Assembly (NCBI GenBank): GCA_030847615.1
Contig: JAUMIR010000001.1
Span: forward strand, 84,307,501-84,371,500
Direction of reading: 5' to 3'
Source: Gambelia wislizenii
Lineage: Eukaryota > Chordata > Lepidosauria > Squamata > Crotaphytidae
Length of the DNA: 64,000 bases
In this document: in pieces, positions 55,447-64,000 of the stretch
Layout: every line of letters begins with the position of its first letter
Position numbering within the stretch: position 1 is the stretch's first letter
Notes under the pieces: generated by a model
The model's input: only the letters and a program-made list of their open reading frames with translations
Told to the model about the DNA's origin: nothing
Database searches by the model: none
Position numbers and translations under genes: made by a program

Positions 55447-56088
55447 GTGAGTCTTAGATATGTGTAAATTTCAAATAAAACTGTACAGCAAGCACAATCA
55501 TTTGTCAATACAAGATCTCATTGCCTTATGTTTTTTTGTTAAAAAAACCCTATTAACATCCAAATATTAATTTTTCCCAACAATATTTTCAATTACATTT
55601 GTAAAATACTGGAGTCAATGATGATGATTTCTCATTTCTTTTCCCAAACATTATAATGTTATTATGAGTTTTCTCATGTGCGAAGTAAGATATTCTTCCA
55701 TTTCAATAACAAGGAAGGAGTGGCACCTATGAGTAGGATCTAACAGTGTATGAATAAACTTCTCTTTGTGCAATATTCAGCTTCACTTTCTCCTCCTGTT
55801 GGACCTGTTGGATCCAGCAGATTTTGTGGTCACACAGTGAGATGATAGGGGCAGGAACCTTCCCTTCCCTGGCTTGTGATGATAAGCAAATGTGTCAGTG
55901 GAAGGAAAAATGGATTCCACCCCATATCTTATAGTGATAAGCTATATGAGAATGTATTCTTGTGTTGATAATTTTAAAAAACGTTCAGTCAAGCTTCCTC
56001 AGCTTTCTGCATGTTACATTCAGTTCAAAGAACTATTAAAAGTTTGAAATGGACTAACTTTCCTTATTTCTTGGTTTTCTCCCACTAG

Positions 56089-56287
56089 CTCAGACATGAG
56101 CAGTGCTAGTAATTCACTGGCACGTGAATTTTTGTCAGATGTCAGCCATCTTTGCAATGCAGTGGACCAAAGGGTGGAAGCCAGGGAGGAGGAAGAGGAG
56201 AAAACACACATAGCAGCACTTGGCCAATACCTTGTCAAAGGTCGTGGATTCATTTTGCTTACTAAACTTAATTCCATAATTGATCAG
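56089..56287 (+). CDS. LYST: LYST exon with start codon (coding 56,096-56,287)
   Basis: First coding exon of the lysosomal trafficking regulator, a large cytosolic BEACH-domain protein that controls the size and traffic of lysosomes and lysosome-related organelles. The acceptor is CCCACTAG at 56,081-56,088; ATG is at 56,096 with G at -3. The 64 codons begin [20 protein letters not shown] and continue through an acidic [12 protein letters not shown] stretch to [11 protein letters not shown], very close to mammalian LYST as I know it, including length. The donor CAG|GTAATT at 56,288 gives phase 0. Start choice: first ATG of the exon and the one conserved in mammals. Confidence 0.96.
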
Positions 56288-57167
56288 GTAATTTATGTTT
56301 CAGTGTATTTTATGTCAGTGTAATTTGGTTTGAAATATATGTTTGCATAGAATGACATGGTGATCTCAGATTGGATTTTGGATCTATATTACTTTGAGTG
56401 CTATGGAAGGTTGCATGTCCTTAATTGTATTTATGGTTCTAGTGAGTGATATGAGAAGGAAAATAGAAGGCTCTTTAACTCTAATGATTGTGCTTCCAAT
56501 AGGATAAGTGCAGACAGAAAAAGTCTAAGTCTGAATGCCCCTTTCATTCCTCTTCCAAATGTTTACATTGGGTTTGTTCAAGAGGTTCAGATTTTGCAGA
56601 TCAGGTCTTTGTTCTGAGACTTGTTATACTAGTATGAGAAGGGAGTTAAAATTGCCTCCTGCAACAACTTCTAGTTGGGTCCACCAACCTCCAGAGATCA
56701 GGATAATTCTTTACTGTCTCTATTACTTCTGTTTCGTTTCCATGAGATTTTATGTATATGAGCTGTGAAACAGGAACATTTACTTCCATAATTTGTTTAC
56801 CAAATCTGTTACCAAAAAAAAAAAAAAAAGTGAGAAGAGCAAATATAGACAAGAATTGACTCATGGATGGCATTGTTAACATTTGGATAAAAGAATAGAC
56901 ATGAATAGACCGATATACAACGCAGTATTTAAGAAACTAGAAAGTAAAGACATTTGCTTTTACAAGCTGGCTCACTTTACAAGTATGGGAGCATAGGAGT
57001 GAAAAATGGCTCACACTTTACCCTGTATAGAAATATGTAGGAGAGCTTTGGAACAGGAATTTATATGAAAGCGAAAAGCTTTAACCCAAATCTTGTTTTG
57101 GATCTATAATAGATGTCAGTGTTTGACAAAAATATGGAATTTAAATGAGTCTTGATTTCCTGACTAG
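56288..57167 (+). other. LYST intron
   Basis: 880 bp, GT...AG (GTAATT...GACTAG). No repeat named; an A-run at 56,813-56,830. Confidence 0.8.
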
Positions 57168-57258
57168 GAGCTGACATGTCGAGAAGATCTCCTTACTCTC
57201 CTCCTGTCGCTCCTGCCACTCGTATGGAAAATACCTGTAGAGGAAGAAAAGGCAACAG
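57168..57258 (+). CDS. LYST: LYST coding exon, residues 65 to 94/95
   Basis: 91 bp between TTCCTGACTAG and ACAG|GTAGGT. In frame with the previous exon it reads [20 protein letters not shown] then [10 protein letters not shown], a Leu-rich helix strongly matching the same position in mammalian LYST. The donor is in phase 1: the last G joins AT of the next exon to give Asp. Confidence 0.95.
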
Positions 57259-58112
57259 GTAGGTAATCGTCATATACTTTATTAATTTTAATGTATTTAT
57301 TTATGTATGTATTTATTTATTAAACTATTAATATCCTACCCCAAATCATGGGATCTCATAGCAGCATACAAGTAAAAATTAATTAAATAGTTTAGAGCAA
57401 TATAGAATTTATCCAATGAAGGATCATTTAAACAGAGTAAAAACTTATTAAACAATTCAACTAATTAAAACAAGTTAAAGGATTAAAACATTTTAAAACC
57501 ATGTACACACATATTTTGAACAAAATCGTTTAGACCCCAAAGGCTTTAATAAAAAGGCATGTTTTAGCTTGGCACTGGAGTAAAGCCAGCATTGATGCCA
57601 GTTGGCCCTACAGCATACAACAATTGGGGCACCAAAGCAGAGAAGTCTCTCTCCCCTGTTCTCTGGCTCACAGTGTATTGCTTTCCCTGGAGGGAGAGTA
57701 CCCCTCCATTATGCTGTTTATAGCCATCAAGTGTTTAGGGCTTTGAATATTACCATCAATATTTTTAGTTCAGCGCAGATGTGTATTGGTAGCAACAGCA
57801 TTTCCTTTAAGAACTGTGTTGTATGGTTTCCATATGATATTTGGGTTAACAGTTGGAGCTATGTTTTGCACTAGCTGCAGCTTGTGAATTATTACAGACC
57901 TGCAGCTTGTGAATTCAATTATTTTACATTTTTCATGTGCAAAGTAATGAAATCTTTGCTTAAAGATACTTTGTTGTAGAGAAAGCCATGTGAGTCTGAG
58001 GCTTACTCTTAACCTCCACTGTACCTACAAATTATTCATTTTTAAATTTTATTTGAGCTAAGATCTCCATATTAGGTGAAATCATCTAACTGTCATTTCT
58101 GTCTTCCAACAG
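57259..58112 (+). other. LYST intron with a degenerate interspersed repeat
   Basis: 854 bp, GT...AG. From about 57,295 to 57,890 it contains an old repeat: a TTTATTTA-rich left end with ATCCTACCCC, then CAATTGGGGCACCAAAGCAG and TTTAGGGCTTTGAATATTAC, reminiscent of a 3' segment common in lizard genomes. I cannot name the family. Confidence 0.6.
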
Positions 58113-60204
58113 ATTTTAATTTGCCCTTCTCTGTTGATATATGCTTGACCAAAGAGACAACTCCTGGTTCTCTCAAATCTACTCAGGAAAAACAAAACAT
58201 AGAAGAAAATTCTCATCTGTCTGCTCAGGCACCGGTAAAAATGAATTCTACTTCCTGGAAAAGTCGACGTCATCGCAAAACTACTCATCGCTATTCTGTG
58301 AGGGAGGCAAGAAAATCCCAGCTGTCCACTTCTGATTCCGAAGGAAATTCAGATGAGAAGACTTCTGTGATGATAAAGCATAGGAGATCACAACCCCTGC
58401 AGCCTTTTGTAACAAACCCACCTAAGGAACAGTATGTTGCAGGTAAATGTCACCTTCTAGAAGCTGAAGATGTCCATAGTTGCAACATAAGTGTGGACAA
58501 TGCTGATGATTCCAAACAAATCATTCCATTTCCAGAAATAAGTTCTCAGGCTCCAGATGAGCAAGCTGCATCATCTGTCAGCTGCCTAGACAATTCTCCC
58601 TTTGACTTGTGTCTTGTTTTATTGTCATTGCTAGAAAAAGTGTGCAAGTTTGATATTGATTTGAACCACAAATCTGCATTGGCAGCAAATGTTGTATCCA
58701 CATTAACAGAACTATTGTCAAAACTTGGAGAGTGTTACAGTGCAAGTAGTGCTTCTGAAAATGAGCTTGTTTCCTCAAGCTGGACAGAAGAATCGGTTGC
58801 TCTGGTTCAGAGGATGCTCTTCAGGACAGTGTTGCATCTTATGGCAATGGATGTTAACAATGCTGACACCATGCCAGTCAATTTGAGAAAAAATATTACT
58901 GATTTACTTAAAGCAGCTTTAACAACCAAATGTTTACTGGAAAAATATAATCCTTTTGCTTCAAGACAGCAGGGATCATTACAGAAGGAGATTCAAGATG
59001 ACCTTGCTTTTTCAAGGTATCTCCACAGAGCCCTCCTTTTGCCAGAGTTTATAGAAGGAGTTTTACAAATCCTGATTTTCTGCCTTCAAAGTGCAGCCTC
59101 CAATCCCATTTATTTTAGTCAAGCAATGGATCTGGTTCATGAATTCATCCAACACCATGGGTTCAAACTATTTGAAGCTACAGTACTCCAGATGGAATGG
59201 CTGGTTGCAAGGGATACTAAGATAAACGCGGAGGCACCAGAGTATCTCAAAGCTCTCATCAATAGCATTATGAAAATAATTAGCACTGTTAAGAAAGTTA
59301 AGTCAGAACAACTTCATCAGTCTGTCTGTATGAGAAAACGACACAGACGATGTGAGTACTCCCACTTCATGCATCACCACAGGGACCTCTCAGGGTTACC
59401 AGTTTCTACTTTTAAAAATCAAGTCTCTAAGAACCCATTTGAGGAAACAGCTGATGGGGAAGTTCACTATCCTGACCGCTGTTGCTGCATTGCTGTTTGT
59501 GCTCACCAGTGTCTTCGGCTGTTGGAGCAGCTTTCTCTTGGCAGCACGTGTTTTCAGATCTTATCAGGTGTCCATAATGTGGGCATATGCTGTTGCATGG
59601 ACCCCAGGTCTATAATTAACCCCTTGCTTCATTCTTTCAAATCACAAGTGTTAAAAAACTTTCAGCCACATATATTAAGCATCCTTAATAAGTTTATTTT
59701 GGACCAATTGGGAGGAGCACAAGTTTCTCAGACACGGACACAGGCCTCCTGCAACATTTGTACAATTGACTGTGACCAGCTTGCTGAGCTAGATGAGGTT
59801 CTCCATGGCAATGCTACTGAAGTTGTTTCTGCCTTGAGCTCTTCCGCTTCTTATAGATTTCAAGGAATTCTGCCTAGTAGAGGATCTGAAGATATGTTGC
59901 TGAAGTGGGATGCCTTGCAGGCATATCAGAGCCTTGTCTTTGAAGAAGATGACAAACTGCGTTGTATGCAGATAGCTAGTCATGTGTGCAATTTGATCCA
60001 AAAAGGCAATGAGGTTATTCAGTGGAAACTGTACAATTATATATTTAGCCCAGTGCTCCAGAGAGGTGTTGAACTGGCTCATCTTGCCCAACAACAAGGT
60101 TCTGCTACAGCTTTCAGTCAGATAGGCAGCTACCATAAAAAATGTTTGCCCCAAGAAGTACTTCAGATCTATTTGCAGACCCTGCCTGCGCTCTTTAAAT
60201 CCAG
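58113..60204 (+). CDS. LYST: LYST large coding exon, residues 95 to about 792
   Basis: The large 5' exon of LYST, 2,092 bp, open throughout. The acceptor is CTTCCAACAG at 58,103-58,112. It starts at [10 protein letters not shown]. Features: a basic/Ser-rich region [20 protein letters not shown] with [12 protein letters not shown] around residues 145-180; [20 protein letters not shown] around 262-282, beginning the armadillo-like helical repeats; [13 protein letters not shown] near 510; and a Cys-rich block [12 protein letters not shown] near 550 and GICCCMDP near 590. It ends TLPALFKSR at the donor CCAG|GTATGT (60,205), phase 2. The N-terminal third of LYST serves as scaffold and partner-binding surface; catalysis is not known. 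An in-frame ATG at 58,076 lies in the intron and is not used. Confidence 0.96.
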
Positions 60205-60247
60205 GTATGTTTATTTTAATTATAATTTCAAAATGACATGACATATT

Positions 60248-60482
60248 ACTGATTTACTTTATGGTTTGAGTGTTGGACTAGGACACTGGGAGGACAGGCC
60301 TAAAATCCCTGCTCCACCATGGAAATCCACTGGGTGACCTTGGGCAAGTTACATTCTCTCAGCCTCAGAGGAGACAAGGGCAAACCCTTTCTGAACAGAG
60401 TTCTTCCAAGAAAACCCCATGATAGGTTCACCTTAGGGTCAACATAAGTAAAAAAGTGACTTGAAGGCACAGAACGACAACA
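60248..60482 (+). mobile_element. tRNA-related SINE with Bov-B-like tail
   Basis: The head TGGTTTGAGTGTTGGACTAG is A-box-like; the B-box position is degenerate (GGCCTAAAATCCC). Then CCACTGGGTGACCTTGGGCA, TTCCAAGAAAACCCCATGAT and the tail TAGGGTCAACATAAG...GACTTGAAGGCACAGAACGA. Reversed relatives are at 18,659 and 19,488. Confidence 0.78.
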
Positions 60483-60562
60483 TTATCCTAGGAACCAAAT
60501 GAGACAGAGCGTTATTTTAAAAATCACAACTTTGAAAATTAAGAACTGTACAACAGAAGCAA

Positions 60563-62735
60563 ATGAAAAGGTATTTCAGAGTTTGCAGGGGTGGGGAGGG
60601 TTCAGCTTTAATTAATGCCAGGTCGGTTAAAAACAAGACACATATTATCCATGACCTCTTATTGGATGAGGCTGCCGACCTGGCATGCTTTACGGAGACC
60701 TGGCTGGGAGAGGCCAGTGCTGCAACTTGGGCGCAGGCACTCCCGGCCGGGTACTCAGTTAGTGAGCAGGTAAGGAAAAGTGGGTGGGGGGGGCGGAGTG
60801 GCCCTGGTTCATAAAAACAATCTAACCTTGACCAGGAAGCCTATCCGGAACACAGTCCACATCGAGTGTATAAGAGCCGACTTAGATGCCAGTGTTATGA
60901 CAGAATCTATAGACGAGGTGTCCAGCAACTCCGTTGATGAAATTTTATTGGATCAGCTTCAATCTGTGAGTACCAATGACGTGGACAAACTCCTTGGTAG
61001 AGTGAGAAAGACGACCTGTCCCCTTGATCCCTGTCCATCTTGGCTGGCCACCCAAGGGGGAGACGCATCAAGAGTACTCCTTAGGGATATTATCAATGCG
61101 TCCTTCAGGGAGGGGTCCATTCCACCCTGTCTGAAGGAAGCGGCGGTTAAGCTGCTCCTGAAAAAGCCTTCCCTGGACCCCTTGGACAGGAACAACTATA
61201 GACCAGTCTCCTTGCTGCCTTTTCTAAGCAAGGTGATTGAGAGGGCGGTCGCTTCCCAACTCCAAGCTGTCTTGGATGAAACCGATTATCTAGATCCATT
61301 TCAAACTGGCTTTAGGACGGGATATGGAGTGGAGACTGCCATGGTTGCTCTGGCTGATGACCTCCGCTTGGGTATCGACAGGGGTAGTGTGACCCTGTTG
61401 GTGCTCTTGGACATCTCAGCGGCCTTTGACACAATAGATCATTCCATCCTCCTGGATCACCTGAGGGGCTTAGGAATTGGAGGCACTGCTTTGCAGTGGT
61501 TCCGTTCCTTCCTCTCGGGCAGATCCCAGAGGGTGAGGCTCGGGGACAGCTGCTCTACCAGAATAGAGCTTAACTGTGGCGTTCCTCAGGGTGCCATCCT
61601 GTCCCCGATGCTATTTAACATCTATATGAAGCCGCTGGGAGAGATCATTCGGAGGCATGGAGTGCGTTGTCATCAGTATGCTGATGACACCCAGATATAC
61701 TTCTCCATGTCTTGGTCATCAGCTTCGACTTCAGATGGCATCTCTCCTCTCAATGATTGTCTTAAAGCAGTAATGGACTGGATGAGGAAAAACAAATTGA
61801 GACTGAATCCAGACAAAACGGAGGTACTAACAGTTACAGGCCTGAAACCAGGTCTGGGAATACAACTTCCAGTCCTGGATGGAACTACACTCTCCTCCAA
61901 AGACTGTGTTCGCAGTCTGGGGGTGCTCCTGGACACGACGCTCCAGATGTCTAATCAGGTAAATGCGACGGTCAGGAGCGCCTGTTATCAACTTCGGCTG
62001 ATACGCCAGCTGCGCCCTTTCCTGGAAACTAGGGACCTCGAAACTGTGGTACATGCACTGGTAACCTCCCGTCTGGATTTCTGTAATGCGCTCTACATGG
62101 GGCTACCCTTGTGCTTGACTCGGAAACTTCAACTAGTTCAGAACATGGCAGCCAGGTTGATTTCTGGCGCTTCCAGAAGAGAGCATATAACACCTGTGCT
62201 AAAAGCTCTCCACTGGCTGCCTATTCGTTTCCGGGCACAGTACAAGGTGTTGGTTATAACCTTTAAAGCCCTGCATGGTTTGGGTCCAACTTATCTCCGG
62301 GACCGCCTCCTTCCGTACGACCCTCCCTGCGCACTTCGGTCCTCTGGGAGGAATCTGTTACAGCCTATGAAAACAAGGCTGTCGGTGACGTCCAGAGGGC
62401 CTTCTCTGCTGCTGCTCCCAGCTTATGGAATGGCCTGCCGGACGAGATCCGTCTTATTAACACCTTAGACAGCTTTAAAAAAGCTGTCAAGACGGATCTT
62501 TTCCGGCAGGCCTTTCCTGAATAACTATCCCGGCCCAAGACTCGGCTGTCCTCCTTGAGCTGTAATCAGATTTATTTTTTTAAAACTATTGTATGTTTTT
62601 AATCTTTTATAATTTAATATTATTTTAAGGGGGGGTGGGCTAGGGTACTGGGACTATGGAGTTTTTATGTAAGCCTCCCTGATTGTGTTGCAGAGGGGCG
62701 GGATAGAAATAAAATTTTATTATTATTATTTATTA
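60563..62735 (+). mobile_element. L2-clade LINE with internal deletion and intact RT frame
   Basis: Non-LTR retrotransposon in LYST intron, sense direction. The endonuclease start is present (INARSVKNKTHIIHDLLLDE, CFTETWLGE at 60,610-60,715), then a frame change at a G-run near 60,785 and VALVHKNNL. At about 60,890 the frame passes directly to the pre-RT region (ESIDEVSSNSVDEILLDQL), so most of the endonuclease catalytic domain is deleted. RT and C-terminal domains then run uninterrupted to 62,468. The 3' end is GCGGGATAGAAATAAAATTT then (ATT)n, typical of L2. Confidence 0.88.
60780..62468 (+). CDS. L2 LINE reverse-transcriptase frame (562 codons, no stop)
   Basis: A retrotransposon RT that copies element RNA into DNA at a nicked target. 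Motifs in order: NNYRPVSLLPFLSKVIER around residues 138-155, QTGFRTGYGVETA, LLDISAAFDTIDHSILLDHL (block A), NCGVPQGAILSPMLFNIYM, YADDTQIYF with Tyr at 61,677-61,679 (catalytic Asp pair), MDWMRKNKLRLNPDKTEVL, SLGVLLD, then the C-terminal domain SRLDFCNALYMGLP and LHWLPIRFRAQYKVL. The true protein would start upstream in the endonuclease; the ATG at 60,780 is only the first Met of this frame. No stops in about 1.7 kb suggests youth, but the endonuclease deletion means it is probably not autonomous. Confidence 0.85.
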   Translation: MGGGGGVALVHKNNLTLTRKPIRNTVHIECIRADLDASVMTESIDEVSSNSVDEILLDQLQSVSTNDVDKLLGRVRKTTCPLDPCPSWLATQGGDASRVLLRDIINASFREGSIPPCLKEAAVKLLLKKPSLDPLDRNNYRPVSLLPFLSKVIERAVASQLQAVLDETDYLDPFQTGFRTGYGVETAMVALADDLRLGIDRGSVTLLVLLDISAAFDTIDHSILLDHLRGLGIGGTALQWFRSFLSGRSQRVRLGDSCSTRIELNCGVPQGAILSPMLFNIYMKPLGEIIRRHGVRCHQYADDTQIYFSMSWSSASTSDGISPLNDCLKAVMDWMRKNKLRLNPDKTEVLTVTGLKPGLGIQLPVLDGTTLSSKDCVRSLGVLLDTTLQMSNQVNATVRSACYQLRLIRQLRPFLETRDLETVVHALVTSRLDFCNALYMGLPLCLTRKLQLVQNMAARLISGASRREHITPVLKALHWLPIRFRAQYKVLVITFKALHGLGPTYLRDRLLPYDPPCALRSSGRNLLQPMKTRLSVTSRGPSLLLLPAYGMACRTRSVLLTP

Positions 62736-63082
62736 AATATATATATTGATATTTGGTCATTAGATGGCTTACAGCAATATTTCTTAAGCTGTCTAGTGGG
62801 GGGGCTGGCTCCCCCCCTTAAGTGCCAGGAACTGGTACCATATTTCTGCCCATTGGCTACATTTCTTTCCTGGAAACTCACGAGAGACCAGCAGCTGATG
62901 GCTCATGGACTGGCACTGGTTCATGGACTACCACTTTGAATAGCTCTGTCCTTCAGAATAAATTTAATTTTGGGTTCAAATATATTTTTATTCTGTATTA
63001 ATGTTAAAAGCGAAACTTACTCAAACAAGATAAATTGAGTTATTTTCAATGAGTATGGAAAGGGATCTTGTACTTTTGAGAC

Positions 63083-63752
63083 TAAGGGGTTGCCTACATG
63101 AGGCAAAAGGAAGTGGATTGCTCTGCAGTAAAGGCAACTCGCACTAGCTGCAATTTGTCTTAATGGGTTTTTTTTAGGGGGGGTTAGGTAGATCGCAAGC
63201 ATGAAAAGCTATCCACGTTTGCTGTGCAAGCGAGCATGCCTGCGAATCAAGATGATGGCTGCGAGTGAATTATTCACGTTTTTTACTTGCCAATTTGCTG
63301 CTGCCAAACAGTATTTTTTTTAAAAAAATCTAATCCTAAGGTACGATATAGCGATATTTCGCCTTAACAAAAAAGCAAAAAACCCCTCACAAACTCCCAT
63401 TTAATTGCATTAGCGCTTATTCGCTAAGGATAAAAAAAAACCCATGTCACTTCTAAGAGCTTGCCTTGTTAGCAAGCCCCACCCCCTGCCCTCATCCAGC
63501 CAATCGGATTTTTGCTTCTGCTCCTTTGGGAAAGTGAATCAATTTGTGTCACTTGTCTCAGTGAGCAGGAGTGCGCATTCCCCTTGCTGTTTTTCAAAAA
63601 CTCTAGGAAAAGCTGCAGAGGCTTTTCCTGCAGAACATATATTTAGCCCCCCTCCTTCTGAATATGGTGATATGATGCAGGATGCCATTAAGACAGGTCT
63701 CATTCTCCTCTCATTCCATGAAGAGTATTTTTGCCATTTAGACAACCCCTAA
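63083..63752 (+). mobile_element. Unrecognised TIR DNA element, copy U4, in LYST intron
   Basis: Inverted ends TAAGGGGTTGCCTACATGAG and (reversed right) TTAGGGGTTGTCTAAATGGC. Shares with U3 the GATGGCTGCGAGTGAATTAT block, hairpin TTAGCGCTTATTCGCTAA (about 63,410-63,427), hairpin GCTTGCCTTGTTAGCAAGC (about 63,459-63,477), the AAGCCCCACCCCCTG block and a CCAAT box at 63,500-63,504. Non-coding; ends 189 bp before a LYST exon. Confidence 0.72.
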
Positions 63753-63940
63753 CTGAGAGAAAGAGGTTTGTAGCATAAGTTTTCATAGACTTAAGTGGTT
63801 CATCAGTAGATGAATGTATTTTAGTGCACCAAATTCTTTTGTTTTGTGGCCTAAGTAGCCTAAAGGAAACAGCAAATTGGTACAGGTTTTTTGTCCTTGT
63901 TTCATTGCATCTATAGTTTAATATCTGCCTTTCTCCACAG

Positions 63941-64000
63941 AATAATAAGGGAGTTATTCTTAAACTGCAATGGAGTAAATCAAATGACTGAACTAAATTT
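63941..64000 (+). CDS. LYST: LYST coding exon, continues beyond the window
   Basis: The acceptor is TTTCTCCACAG at 63,930-63,940. The first base completes the Arg codon of the previous exon and the frame continues IIRELFLNCNGVNQMTELN, closely matching mammalian LYST after its KSR. The exon is cut by the window edge; most of LYST, including its BEACH and WD40 domains, lies outside. Confidence 0.95.

Larger units (their letters stand above)
60205..63940 (+). other. LYST intron (3.7 kb), repeat-rich
   Basis: GT...AG. Holds a tRNA-related SINE, a large L2 LINE and TIR element U4, all described separately. The remainder has nothing recognisable. Confidence 0.85.

Noticed and set aside
58076..58112. 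In-frame ATG upstream of the large LYST exon
   Set aside because: It lies before the acceptor CTTCCAACAG and the residues it adds are not in LYST; they are intron.
1..64000. CRISPR arrays, prokaryotic operons, phage or plasmid signatures
   Set aside because: None seen; introns, SINEs, LINEs and a CpG island show this is vertebrate nuclear DNA.
1..64000. Endogenous retrovirus or other viral insertion
   Set aside because: No LTR pair, gag-pol-env order or viral gene recognised; the only RTs are LINE or DIRS types.

Overview
This window is nuclear DNA of a vertebrate, most likely a squamate reptile (lizard or snake). Two lines of evidence support this. The only host gene found is the 5' part of LYST (lysosomal trafficking regulator, the Chediak-Higashi gene), recognised from my knowledge of the mammalian protein. 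The repeat content is also squamate-like: several CR1 LINEs, L2 LINEs, a Bov-B/RTE LINE end, 5S-rRNA-derived SINEs, a DIRS tyrosine-recombinase retroelement and many TIR/MITE DNA transposons. The species cannot be named from sequence alone.

Layout. Positions 1-34,100 are intergenic and hold no host gene I can support. They are a graveyard of transposons: a decayed L1-like end; palindromic MITEs; two long CR1 copies (2.6-4.65 kb minus, 10.4-13.4 kb plus); an older CR1/L3-like copy (16.7-17.65 kb); degenerate L2 copies (22.7-23.15 kb and 29.0-31.0 kb); a Bov-B tail; and several TIR elements. At 34.1-34.8 kb there is a GC-rich, CpG-rich promoter region. It has an inverted CCAAT box, an E-box/CLEAR-like CACGTGAC, an ETS site, an NRF1-like core and GC boxes, and ends in a consensus splice donor at 34,561. 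I read it as the LYST promoter and non-coding exon 1.

From 34.56 kb to the end is the LYST gene on the plus strand. Intron 1 (about 20.8 kb) carries several CR1 fragments and a nearly complete but frame-broken DIRS element (42.1-47.8 kb) that splits a CR1 copy in two. A 60-nt non-coding exon (55,387-55,446) is followed by coding exons at 56,089-56,287, 57,168-57,258, 58,113-60,204 and 63,941 to beyond the window. Spliced together, these give one open frame of just over 800 codons, the N-terminal armadillo-like region of a protein that is about 3,800 residues in mammals. The BEACH and WD40 domains lie outside the window. The intron between the last two exons holds a tRNA-related SINE, an L2 LINE with a 562-codon uninterrupted reverse-transcriptase frame, and a TIR element.

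The most unusual material is repeat biology rather than a gene system. There is a TIR element family (three clear copies plus one related element) that I do not recognise and whose copies share a GC-box/CCAAT module and internal hairpins. There are three near-perfect 300-bp palindromes, Tigger-like MITEs carrying internal minisatellites, and several layers of nested insertion that give a relative chronology. No copy counts, divergences or database matches could be computed here.
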